NCBI GenBank assembly: GCA_035048815.1
Contig: JAUCBN010000028.1
Span: 6,813,001 to 6,877,000 of the forward strand
Direction: 5' to 3'
DNA from: Abelmoschus esculentus
Lineage: Eukaryota; Streptophyta; Magnoliopsida; Malvales; Malvaceae
DNA: 64,000 bases
Shown: one piece after another, positions 24,736 through 35,003 of the stretch
Numbering within the stretch: position 1 is the stretch's first letter
How the letters are laid out: each line of letters starts with the position of its first letter
The notes under the pieces: generated by a model
What the model was told of the DNA's origin: nothing
The model's database searches: none
Seen by the model: only the letters and a program-made list of their open reading frames with translations
Program-made: the position numbers and the translations under genes

Positions 24736-24777
24736 TTCGTTAGTTTTGGCGTCCACTAACTTTCCAGAATTGAAATT
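24736..24777. other. junction of two inverted, 3'-truncated LTRs
   Basis: Plus-oriented LTR copy 2 ends near 24735, and minus-oriented LTR copy 3 starts somewhere between here and 24777. The joining bases (GGCGTCCACTAACTTTCC) match neither end of copy 1 clearly. No target duplication is visible, so this is a rearrangement joint and not an insertion edge. Confidence 0.65.
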
Positions 24778-24870
24778 GCCCGCAAGGTTTCGAAACCTTC
24801 CTGAAGGTTTCGAAACTGTTTGGCAAAGGTTTCGAAACCTTCCCTAAGGTTTCAAAAATTTAGGTCTGAA
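24778..24870 (-). repeat. GGTTTCGAAACC palindrome cluster in LTR copy 3
   Basis: Four near-identical palindromic units, (A)GGTTTCGAAACC(TT), occur at 24787, 24808, 24829 and, degenerate, 24850. The spacing is about 21 bases, much more regular than in copies 1 and 2. Confidence 0.8.
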
Positions 24871-25594
24871 ACCTAAAAATTCCATTACACTAAGTGAACA
24901 TCACCGGCTCAAATACAACCGTCAATCACTATTAACTATATGCAATAATCCTAAGCATAAATAGTAACATATAACACACGATTATCAATGTCAAGATCAT
25001 CAAGAAACTGTAGGCATGCTACCTAGAACATGATTAAAAACATAATGATCATGCAAGTACATGCTTCAACAATCCAAGCATCATCATAGTTCATCAATTA
25101 ACAATCAAGCAACATAGGTCTTATTTCAATATAAACCAAATTCAAGTTCACACTCCTCACATAGGTTGGGTTTACACATTGCCAAGCCCCAACTTATTTG
25201 CCAAGACATACCGAATTTGAAGTAACCTTTTCCCTTGGTTTCTTTGCTCCGAACGTAGTCCCGTGTGTCTTTATTTTTCTGCAAGGATGAAAAGAGAGCT
25301 TAAGCCAACATGCTTAGTGAGGAAGCTCTACATAAGGTCATCAATGCATAAAACAAAATCATTTTTAAATGTCATGTTTGCATCCTTTATGCTTAATTGA
25401 AATAAGTAAAACCAAATCATGCTCATCAACATTATCAAATCATTTCATGTGTCATGCAAAGAATACCATTTCACTTCATGTATGCATATTGGCTTTCTAG
25501 TGATCACTTAATGTGAACTTTTAGTTCACGGAATACACAGATCCCTTTTTCCATAATTGGAGACTCTTGGTCTCAACATGCATCGGTCGGACAC

Positions 25595-25815
25595 ATAGTC
25601 ACCCTTGTATACATGTTACCCCATTACGTACGGTCGGACACAAAGTCTCCCTTGTTTACGTATGGGTAAACTATATGCACGATCGGACACAAAGTCATCC
25701 TTGTTTACATATAGGGAAGCTCTACACATACGGTCGGACACAAAGTCACCCTTGTTTATGTGTAGGCAAGCTCTACACGCGTGGTTGGACACAAAGTCAC
25801 CCTTGTTTACGTGTA
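25595..25815 (-). repeat. tandem repeat, about 5 units of 45-53 bp, in LTR copy 3
   Basis: Repeated GGTCGGACACAAAGTCACCCTTGTTTACGT-like units, each ending in GTAGG. Overlapping open frames here arise from the repeat and are not genes. Copies 1 and 2 have only two units. Confidence 0.85.
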
Positions 25816-26499
25816 GGCATCATCATTATTCTCTTTATTTTATAGTGCACTCAATCTTAATGACATGTCATTTGTATTCGAATCTAAAGTTAGTGTCACT
25901 AAGCCAATATCAATATTAGTCATGCATGTTAACTTGCTGCTCATAATGCATTCATGTAATGTTCATCATATGAACTATAAATCATGCTCAGCGACATTTC
26001 AAATATAAGGCAATAACAATATATTATTCCAATTCATTTTCAGCTCATAATGCAACCATGATGTGTTCAACAAATGAACCAAAAGTCATGCCCAATGGCA
26101 CCATTAATTATAGGGTAAATAACCACATATTATTCCAATTCATTTTCATGCTTCCATAATCCATGGATGTCTTTATAACCTTGCATTTCCAGCAATTAAC
26201 ATATGCATGCATCATTTAAAATCAAAGATATGCTATTTCAAAATCTTATTGAAACATTGTTCACATATATGTCATTACCAAAATAGCCGAAACTTGAGGT
26301 AATGCATCAACATTATTTAAAACACTTACTCTTGAACTATGTAAAGTTTCCACACTGTTCCATAGTCCCCAAAACAGAACCAAATCAATGTGATTCGCTT
26401 TAAGTCGAAAACACTCACCGACAAGCAAAACGAGCCTTCGCCGATGCTCTGATGGCAACACCAATGCACCAGCCACTTATACACCTCCTTGCACTACCT

Positions 26500-27030
26500 C
26501 TATATCATTAAAAATTGAGCATATTCACATCATAACATGCTCAAATAGCAACCACATCAAACCTCCACAAAACTACCGAAAACTTAGTCGAAAAGACCGA
26601 AAACTAAGCCGAAACGCATCCGAACAACATCAACCCAAAACCTAGTGATTCTAACATCTAATCCACTTCAATTATGAACCAAAAACACATCTAAATCATC
26701 CTTATACCTCCAGCAACATTAAAACAACTAAAATAGCCCCTAAAATAATCGAAAATCACCTTAAAACAACACCAATTGCATTATTCCGGGATTAAATTAA
26801 TGTGTCATCAAATAAAGACTCAATTAATCATTTAATTGACATATTAACATAATTAAATCCATTTAATTTCAGCATTGAATGAGATCCAAAAAGATTTCAC
26901 AAAAACATTCACAAAATCATTAGATCTAACATTGAAAACATAAAATTAAGTTTTATTCAAAGATTAGTAAGCTAATACTTGGGAATTTCAATAAAGAAAC
27001 TTAGAAAAAAGTTAAAATCCAGAAAATTAC
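26500..27030 (-). other. splice-site-bounded segment in LTR copy 3
   Basis: On the minus strand the donor-like CAAAG|GTAATTTT is at 27030 and the acceptor-like TTTTTAATGATATAG ends at 26500; the segment is 531 bases. Both borders align with those of copies 1 and 2. Confidence 0.45.
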
Positions 27031-27679
27031 CTTTGAGATCTATTCACCCAAAAGATGAAGTTTTTCCCTTCTTGATTCCTTGCAAATTGGTGTTGATTTG
27101 ATAAAATTGATGGTTAGGTTTTGTAAAGAATGGAAAGATGATTAAAATGATGTAATCTTTGTAGAAAAAGATGCAAAAATCAACAAGAAATTGAAGAAAA
27201 GAGATGAAGAAAAATGGAGAGAAAATAAGAGAAAAAAGGTAGCTTGGTGAGAAAATGATTATCATCTTTAATTAAAGTAATTAAAAAACATTTTGGTGAA
27301 TAAATCATTATTAAAAATTAAATTGGGTTTATGGTCCTCTAAGGATTCTAAGTTTAGCTTGCTTTTCAATTTAGTCACTAAAACTACAATTTTCGAAAAT
27401 CACAAATTAAGTCCTCCAATTTTTCAAAAATTACAAATTGGTCACTTATGCATAATTAAGCATAATTAAAAATCAATATAAAGTTCAAATTACTTTCTTT
27501 TAATTTTTGAAACATATTTTAATATTTTTAAACCTTGTTCCAAAATTATTATTTTTATTAATTAAAAATATTCTTATTTTATATTTCCCCGGAATAATGA
27601 ACCGGAGAAACCAATTCGACCCGAATCAAATTCTCCTAACTAATACCCAAAATACTAACCCCAAAATCGGGATGTCACA

Positions 27680-27916
27680 TGGATCCTACCCCTCTCTCTC
27701 TCATAATTGTTATTACCTTAGTTAGCTTAGTTTATTAGTTAATTCGATATCAAATTAATTTGTGTTTTTATTTTTCTTTTATAGAAGCAAGAAGACCAAA
27801 GAAAACATATGAAGTATATCAATCCTTGTGGAGAAGATATTCGATAAATGCTTATCACTTTATTACTTGACGACGTGTTCACTTGCACTTAATTGCGCAT
27901 CTTTTAGCACGCATCA
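27680..27916 (+). repeat. 3' end of the 5' LTR of element C
   Basis: It matches the end of the 1340-base LTR (CAAGAAGAC, TATCACTTTATTACTTGACGAC, TTTTAGCACGCATCA) and ends CA at 27916, followed by the primer site. The first 1.1 kb of the LTR is missing beyond the inverted LTR copy 3. Confidence 0.85.
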
Positions 27917-27922
27917 AGTTTT

Positions 27923-27941
27923 TGGTGCCGTTGCCGAGGAT
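27923..27941 (+). promoter_or_regulatory. primer-binding site of element C
   Basis: TGGTGCCGTTGCCGAGGAT lies six bases after the LTR end. It is one or two changes away from the tRNA-Asp-type primer site of Athila elements and would start minus-strand synthesis. Confidence 0.8.
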
Positions 27942-28038
27942 TGGCAACTAAATTTTGTTTTCTTTATATTCTTGTTTTTATTTTTAGTTATTTTTATTTT
28001 TATTTCTATTTTTATTTGGTTTTTGGTGTATGAACAGG

Positions 28039-30060
28039 GCTAACCCTAGCACTCCATTATGTGATATCGACCCAGAAATCGAAAGGACTTATTAGAGGCT
28101 AAGAAGACAGATCCAAGGAGCCATGACAGTAAATCCAGGAAATCAAAATATAACTGAAGGCATTGGAGGCCATCAACAGCAACCATTGTCGCGGCAGCTA
28201 ACTGTCAAAGACTTCCTGGTTGAAGATTTAAATGGATTAAACCCTGAGGTTATTACACAAAAGATTGAGGCAACCCATTTTGAACTTAAACCAGTAATAT
28301 TCAATATGTTCAATACTATTGGACAATTCAGTGGGGCTGCAACAGAAGATGTCAGGTAGCATCTTAAATCCTTCATGGAAGTATGCAACTCTTTCAAAAT
28401 CCAAGAAGTTCATGAAGATATTTTAAGGCTGAAACTTTTCCCCTATTCACTGAGGGATAGAGCCAAAACCTGGTTAAACAGCATTCCGGTAGGACTAATT
28501 GGATATTGGAGTGAACTTTGCCGAGAATTCATTACGAGATTTAACCCTACAAATCTATATGATAGAATCTGTAATGAGATCACTTCATTTAGACAGGCTG
28601 ATGACAAACCTATGTACGAGGCTTGGGAACGCTACATAGAGTTACTAAACAGATGTCCATTACATGAATTCCCATTATAGATGCAAGTAACCATATTCTA
28701 TAATGCCACCAACGCCTTGACTAAAATAATGTTGGATGCCTCAGCAAACAGCATACTCCTTGAAAAGGCCCCGGAAAAAGCTATAGAGATTCTGAATAAA
28801 CTCACAAGGAACGATTTTTAATTTCCTACTTCTAGGCGAGGAGGACTAAGACGCCATGCCACAGTAAATGAGCTAGAAACCAACAATTCGGTGGCAACAC
28901 AGTTGACATCTTTAACAAAAATGGTTCAGAACATGCAAGTACAATAGAATACTCATGAAGTGAAGGCTATAAATTATTCTGAGTATTTGCAAGATGAGGA
29001 AACTGGATTTTATGTAGGTAATTACAACCGGAATAACAACATGATGTCAAATACATACAATCCGGCTTGGAAAAGGCACCCAAACTTTTCATGGAGCAAT
29101 CCCAACAATGCCTTAAACCCCACCAACCAGACCTCCAATTACCATCCACTGCCGCAGCAGCAGATGCAGCATTCACTATCGCAATAGCAGATGCATCAAC
29201 AGCAACATCCTATGAATTCACTAGAGAATACTCTCAAGGCCTTTATTATGAAAACTGAATCATATATGGCTGAAAACAGTAATTTCATGAAGAGGACTGA
29301 TGACTTCATTAACAGAACAGAGATGAGGCTGCAAAACCAAGAGGCTGCTATAAAATCACTAGAAACCCAAGTTGGTCAATTCGCTCAAAGACAAAATACA
29401 AGACCACAAGGGGGATTACCTAGCAATACTGAAGTTGCTAAGGGAATGGGCTCTGAACAATGCAAAGCAATCACAACAAGAAGTGGCCTACAATTGAAGG
29501 AAACAATAGGCAAGTCAGCAACCAAAGCTCCACAAACAATACAAGAGGATACAGATAAGGAGGACTTGGACACTGAACAGACTGAGCACGAAGATGATGC
29601 CCCAGTAGAAAGCTCGGCGACACCTACACTTCCTGCCAAGACAGCAAAACAAACAGTGGTCCCAGCTATTAAATTTCAATCTAATGAAACCCTGGAAAAG
29701 ATGCGACCACCACCACATTTCCCACAAAGGCTGGAAAAACAGAAACATGACCATCAGTTTAAGAAATTCCTTGATATACTAAAGCAAGTCCACATCAACT
29801 TTCCATTCGTTGAGGCAATTAAACAGATACCTAACTACGCTAAATTCTTGAAAGACATTGTGTCCAAAAGAAAGAAGCTAGGTGAGTTTGAGATAGTGAC
29901 AACAATTGAAGGATGCATGGACATAGTGCACAATCGTATGCCACCCAAACTGAAGGATCCTGGATACTTCTTCATACCTTGTGCAATTGGTAGCAACTAT
30001 AAAGGAAAGGCACTCTGTGACCTAGGGGAAAGCATAAATCTCATGCCTAAATCAATTTTT
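28039..30060 (+). pseudogene. gag: gag of element C (many stops)
   Basis: The reading is collinear: CDIDPEIERT, then LTVKDFLVEDLNG, LRLKLFPYSLRDRAKTWLNS, WSELCREFITRFNP and YEAWERYIELLNRCPLHEF (conserved gag core). Next come SANSILLEKAPEKAIEILNK, FYVGNYNRNNNMMSNTYNP, a Gln-rich stretch, TESYMAENSNFMKRTDDF and VHINFPFVEAIKQIPNYAKF. Element A's zinc knuckle position reads INYSEYLQDEE here, so the knuckle is lost. In-frame stops are near 28093, 28357, 28678, 28819, 28945 and 29186, several at positions where the homologues have Gln or Trp. Confidence 0.85.
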
Positions 30061-30498
30061 TAGAAACTTGGTATAGGAAGAGCAAAACCTACGACAATGC
30101 TACTCCAACTTGCGGATAGATCTTATGTGCATCCAGAAGGAAAAATTAAGGACATCTTGGTAAGGGTTGACAAGTTTATTTTTCCTGTCGACTTTCTTGT
30201 CCTTGATTGTGAAGCAGATGAAAATGCACCAATCATCCTAGGAAGACCTTTTCTTGCTACTGGACGAACCTTGATAGATGTGGAAAATGGAGAGTTGACA
30301 ATGAGGGTCAATGATCAGCAAGTCAAACTCAATGTATTCCACAATTTGAGAAAATTTGATAATCTAGAAGAGTGCAAAGCCCTCCAAACAATAGAAGATG
30401 ATACCAAAATATCCTGCCTAGGCAGCACACTCAATAGATTATTTGGTAAGAAAATTAAGACCAATGGAGAGGCAGGAAAGAAAGAAGGGATTAGCTAG
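29960..30498 (+). pseudogene. protease of element C
   Basis: The active site reads ALCDLGESINLMP (about 30015): Asp is kept, but the usual small residue after Gly is Glu, probably harmful. A TAG at 30061 replaces a Gln found in element A. The C-terminal part (RVDKFIFPVDFLVLDCE, ENAPIILGRPFLATGRT) is clean. After the protease comes a short Lys-rich tail ending at 30498, and RT does not follow. Confidence 0.82.
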
Positions 30499-31068
30499 CA
30501 ACTACAGAAACAACCAGGCCAACAAGAGATAAGCAAATTGGGAGATGCATTTACATGCAATCCACCAGTAACTTAGTCTCTTCCCTTCTATTTTATTCTA
30601 TTATATTATGATTAGTTTTATTCTATATGCTTATTTTATTTTTATTATTTTCTTTTAAGTGATAATTTTTTTTATTATTAAGTTTGTTTCAGTTTTCTTT
30701 TTCTAGGACAGTAAAATCAAGAATAAAAGAGAAATAGTTTAGAGCAAAAAAAACTATGCCGAGGGCAGTAAATAGTGTCAGAAGCCGCAGAAGTCCCAAT
30801 AGGAAGAAACAGTGTAACGGCTATCTGCCGAGTTTTACGTTGCGGTAGTAAATGCTAACGGGCAGAAAATTCAAAACGGCTATAAAACGGCTAGTGCTTA
30901 AAACGGTCACACTGTCAAGGCCTATATAAGCAACATTCATCTCTTGAAGTATTCACACTTGCATTCTTGAATTTCTTTAAAATTCTATTCTTGCTATCAC
31001 AATACTCTCACAATCATTCTTGAAATTTTTCAAAACTCTTAATCAAAATCTCAATCCTACAATCATCA
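30499..31068 (+). promoter_or_regulatory. internal leader with TATA box before the accessory ORF of element C
   Basis: A non-coding stretch of 570 bases. CTATATAAG at 30923-30931 is a strong TATA-like box about 140 bases before the ATG at 31069. Upstream of it are three to four copies of an AACGGCTA/AAACGG motif (30807-30905). A pyrimidine tract ending TTTTTCTAG at about 30706 looks like a splice acceptor. Together these could drive the accessory ORF independently of the LTR. Confidence 0.45.
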
Positions 31069-32418
31069 ATGGTAGCATACAACAGATTTACCTCCGCCGT
31101 TGTTGCAGAAAGATTTAACAAATCTTTTGTCGCTCGATAGCTGTGGGAAGAACAAGGATTCCAGCAATCTGAGGAAGAAAATATCGATATAGAACACTAT
31201 TTGTTCAATAAGATGCAGCATCAAAAATGGCAACTCTTCTGCCTTCAACCTGATCAAGACAATGCGACAATAGTGCGCGAGTTCTATACCCATGGGCCCA
31301 GCAAGGACAACCTCTTTGTCACTGTCGAGGTAGACCTGTACGCCTTGATGTTGAGACAATTAATAAGTTCTACGGCCTAGCATCGAGATGAGATCGACAT
31401 GCCGAATTCATAGACGATATCACCACACAAGATTACGAGCAAATCAAGGATGACCTCTGTTACAATAACACTCCATGGGAAACCGGTGCCCATAGAGGTT
31501 CTGTGACAAGGCAAAGCCTCAAGCCCGAGGCAAAAATGTGGTACACATTCGTCAAGAGACGCCTCATCCCTACTTCCCACAACAGCACAGTGGACCGCAA
31601 GAGATTGGTACTGATCCACTCAATCATCAACAAGAGGAGCATCAACGTTGAAGAGATCATCCTTCGAGAAATTCATGATTGTGGTAAGAAGGAACGTGGA
31701 CCATTATATTTCCCCTATTTAATATCTGCTTTATGCATTGCTGCAAGAGTACCAATAGAAGATACCGACGAATACACACCTACAAGGCAAGGATGGATGA
31801 GAGAATTCTTCCACAGAGTGGTTCAGATCACACAAGCAGAACCTATCCAGGCAACACCGCAGCAATTTACTATTGATTTCACTACCGGAGCATAATACAC
31901 GGCAGAGATGCCACACTGTCAAAGCCCCTGCCGTAGTAGATCCCTACCAGGAAATTCTTCAAACGATGGAAGCCATGGGCCTTCATCAACAAAGATACAT
32001 GGAATACCAACGGGACTTCAATAGCACCCTCGCTCAGATGATGATGCAGAGCTTCCCCAACCAAGGAGTGCAATATACAGAATTCCCTACACATATATTT
32101 GTAACAGCAGTACCTTACACAGAGACCCCTCCATCCCCAGGGCCGAGATCATTCTTTACCTCCAGAACACAGCAGTAATTTCATGCAGTTGGCCCATCTA
32201 GGGCAGTAGACGCTGCCGCGGTATCATCCGAAAGCAGAAGACCTTCAAAGAGAAAGGGAGTATTCAGCACTCCTCCAAGATCACCTATACCTACATACAT
32301 CAAAGCTCATCAACTGCCGAGCCCAGTATCCAACCTGTCGGGGCAGATCCAGAAAATGAAGGATGCACTGAAATCATGGATACAGACGATGAAGAAGGAG
32401 AAGTCAATACCCCAATAA
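31069..32418 (+). pseudogene. accessory ORF (plant transposon protein / env-like) of element C
   Basis: ATG at 31069 opens MVAYNRFTSAVVAERFNKSF, with a TAG at 31138. The middle is damaged. From about 31503 a clean frame holds AKMWYTFVKRRLIPTSHNST, KRLVLIHSIINKRSINVEE and GPLYFPYLISALCIAARVP, the conserved second half of the plant transposon protein domain. It shifts frame near 31880, then runs through a Gln-rich segment to TAA at 32176-32178. Read through, it continues to 32418 with a Ser/Arg/Lys-rich tail. The family's function is unknown; it sits where Athila elements carry an env-like gene. No signal peptide or membrane span is seen. Confidence 0.75.
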
Positions 32419-33423
32419 AAAGAGCAACACCTACGAGAGTTTAGCCACCAGAAGATCAAAGCCATCACCATCACCAAGGGCACAACCATCAACAGCCAGA
32501 CCGAGAAGATAAATTGTAAAAGAAAGTTCTTTCGAATCATATTAATTGTTCTTCTTTATTCTAATTTTTTTCTGCTTATATTTGTTACCTATTCCCTACC
32601 CCTAAATTAAGCATTGAGGATAATGCTTGGTTTGAGTTTAGGGGTGTAGAGCCACTGCCGAGGCTATCTACTGCCGCGATCTTGCCATGAAAAGAAAGTT
32701 TTTAGTGATAAATCTTTTTTTATCCACCACTGTACTTAAAATTGTTGTCATACTTTTGCACCGCTCTTCATCAGTATTGCCTTAGTTTATTCTTAAAGGC
32801 AATAAAAATCTTTCTCCTTACCATAGTTAGGATATGTTTTGAAAGCTTGACTCTAGGATACTTAAGGAGAAAAACTTAGAAGCTTGCTATAAGGTTGAAC
32901 TTTAAAACACTTTTGGGACTTCTTTGGCTATAGGAATTCTTTTAAAAAACTTAGGTGATAAAGACTTAGATTTTGGAAAGGTGACTAGAGGTGCCTATGA
33001 TCGGCTCTAGGAAAGACTCTTCTTCATGCTAGAGATACTCGAAATTGGCTCTAGTATGTATAAAAGAATAGCAAAAAAAATAAGGAGTTAAGAAATAGAA
33101 AATACAATACTTGAGGTGCCCGAAATCGGCTCAAGGAATTGTTATTATAAGAAAAGTACACTAAAACCAAGTCTACTTTTCTTGAACTTAGAGTTTATCT
33201 AAGAAGGCCTTTACTCAAACTTGTCCATAAAAACACACACACACACTAACCTTATAGTTTATCTTCTAGGTATACCCTTGAGAAACCGAAAGGTTAAGCC
33301 TAACGAATAGACATAGTTATGATGGGGAGAATAGATGGAAGCATAAGACCAAGAGAGAATAGAGTTTAACAAATTGGTGGTTTGCATTGCTTGAGGACAA
33401 GCAATAGTTCGAGTTTGAGGGTG
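32419..33423 (+). other. 3' UTR and polypurine tract of element C
   Basis: About 1 kb, non-coding. It carries TTAAGCATTGAGGATAATGC (32606), the sequence at which the TCTA array cuts element D. It also has repeated '(g/t)aggtgcc(c/t)gaaatcggctc' segments near 32990, 33050 and 33112, and a small (AC)n run at 33233-33245. The final purine tract GAGTTTGAGGGTG (33411-33423) abuts the 3' LTR. Confidence 0.75.
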
Positions 33424-34042
33424 TGATAAGTGCTCAACTCACTATCACTTTCTATACTTTTCATGGGCACTTATCATCAAATCTACACCTACTTGAATCA
33501 ATGCATGGGCTTAATATGATATATTATGGGATTTTTCTATTAAAGAATATATTTGTAGAAAATGCGTAATTTACTGCATTTTCTTATCTGTGCAGGAACA
33601 AGTATTATCGAGGCAGTAGAAGGAGGCCGAGGCAGGACATGATGTCGAGGCAACAGAGAAGAAAAAGGCAATATGGCTGGTAGCTGAAAGAGAAAATTGA
33701 GGAGAGCATTGTTGAGCAAGAAGCCCAAGATTTGGAGTTGATCAACACAAGAAAAGCCCACGGACAAGGCCAAACGGAATCAAACCTTCTAGAAGATCAA
33801 ACTTGGAAATATTTAACCTATGTGCATAACTTGTTCCCTACTCCAAGTTGTACTCTAATTAGGAAAGGTTTGCCCTAGGCCAAGCCTATATAAAGGCATA
33901 GTCGTCCTAGGGTTTGAGGAGGCGAAAATTAGAGAGAATTAGATAGACATACTTTGAGAGAGTCTTAGGAACAATTCTTATCACTTTATTACTTGACGAC
34001 GTATTCACTTGTACTTAATTGCACATCTTTTAGCACGCATCA
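33424..34042 (+). repeat. 3' LTR of element C, internally shortened (619 bp)
   Basis: It starts TGATAAGTGCTCAAC and ends TTTAGCACGCATCA. Relative to the 1340-base LTR at 35004 it lacks about 720 internal bases. The 5' LTR retains sequence missing here (27685-27800), so the loss followed insertion. A TATA box CTATATAAAGG is at 33887-33897. Confidence 0.88.
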
Positions 34043-34660
34043 GACACTAATACTCTACAACTTTCACCGAAGCCTAAAGAAAATTAGAACATAATGTAAA
34101 GAAAAGAAAACTCTAAAAGATGAAGTCGGCTTGTGATAAGTCTAAGTCTCCGTGTATGCTCTCTCCTTGGACGGTTGTGGCTTATATAGACTTGGCCTAG
34201 GGCAAACCTTTCCTAAGTAGGAATACAACTTGTAGTGGGACACAAGTCAAATACATAAATAAAATATTTCTAAGTTTATTCCCACTAGGAGGCTTTCCCG
34301 CGTGGCCTTTATCTTGGGCTTTTCACGTGCTATCCAGCTCCGATCCTTGGGCTGCTTGTCTAGTAATGTTCTCCTCATATTTCTCCTCAGCTCGCCTACA
34401 ATATCATTATTGTCCTTAGCTGCTGCCTCGGCATCAGGTCATGCCTAGGTCTCATTTGCTATCGCGATAATAGTTTTTCCTTCAAAGACTCAAAAATGCA
34501 GTAAAGCTTATGTTTTTTGTAAATATCATCTTTTTAAGTTACAATAGCAAAATCACTAAATATCTCACATTAAGTATATGCATTGGTCCAAGTAGGTTTA
34601 GATTTGGTGATTATTGCCCATGAAAGGTGTAAAAAGTGATAGTGAGTTGAGCAATTATCA
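34043..34660 (-). repeat. LTR fragment E of the A/C/D family, inverted
   Basis: On the minus strand it starts TGATAATTGCTCAAC at 34660 and follows the family LTR for 618 bases, ending where element C's 3' LTR begins. The right flank (CTTTT, 34661-34665) is element B's accessory ORF, into which this LTR inserted. Confidence 0.82.
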
Positions 34661-35003
34661 CTTTTCTTCCTTCTTCGTGTGTTTATCCATTCTTTGAGGG
34701 ATTTTGAAGAAGCGGTTGATAGTCGTGTTTGTGAAGTGAATGTTTTTATCCCGGACATATACAGATTTTTGGTATGGGCTATGAATGTTGGCATAAAACT
34801 CACGCACCATTGTTGCATTGACGGAGCCTGGATGGGCAGCAAACTGCTCCCAATGGTGGCGCGCCACCACATCCTTCACCTCAGAACCCAACTCGTCGAA
34901 GAAGATGAAACCAAGTTCAAAGAAAAATCTTCTATTTTTGAGAGTTTTATACATCTCTTTCGCCGCATCGTCCACAAAAATGGCAGGAGGTGGTGGTGCG
35001 GAT
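34661..35003 (-). pseudogene. accessory ORF of element B, part 2
   Basis: Continues the ORF from 36344 after the solo LTR: APPPPAIFVDDAAKEMYKTL, FFFELGFIFFDEL, then VREFYANIHSPYQKSVYVRD and NTTINRFFKIPQ. This is the first half of the plant transposon protein domain, the half damaged in element C. It is cut by LTR E at 34661. Confidence 0.75.

Larger units (their letters stand above)
21310..24740 (+). mobile_element. LTR copy 2 of the Tekay-like family, 3' end truncated
   Basis: It starts TGTAACATCCCG at 21310 inside A's gag (preceding bases TTCAG) and is collinear with LTR copy 1 to about 24735, where copy 1 reads GAATCAAACCTTCG. The last roughly 80 bases, including the CA end, are missing. 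Instead it joins a reversed LTR of the same family. The second target duplication is therefore absent. Confidence 0.85.
24778..27679 (-). mobile_element. LTR copy 3 of the Tekay-like family, inverted, 3' end truncated
   Basis: On the minus strand it starts TGTGACATCCCGATTTTGGGG at 27679 and follows copies 1 and 2 through the leader, tandem repeats and palindrome cluster, then stops about 500 bases short of the normal end. It is inserted in the 5' LTR of element C (right flank TGGATCC). The matching left flank is gone. Confidence 0.85.
27680..34042 (+). mobile_element. Athila-type gypsy element C, pol-deleted, with accessory ORF
   Basis: Order on the plus strand: last 237 bases of the 5' LTR, primer site, gag, protease, a deletion removing RT, RNase H and nearly all integrase, a TATA-led accessory ORF, a long 3' UTR, polypurine tract and a shortened 3' LTR. 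The sequence after protease (GGGAGATGCATTTACATGCA, 30541) matches A's sequence just at the end of integrase, so the deletion runs from the protease tail to the integrase tail. It is a non-autonomous derivative of the A/D family. Confidence 0.85.

Noticed and set aside
25567..25919. Overlapping open frames rich in H-P-C-L repeats
   Set aside because: They arise from the tandem units in LTR copy 3; frames differ only by repeat phase.
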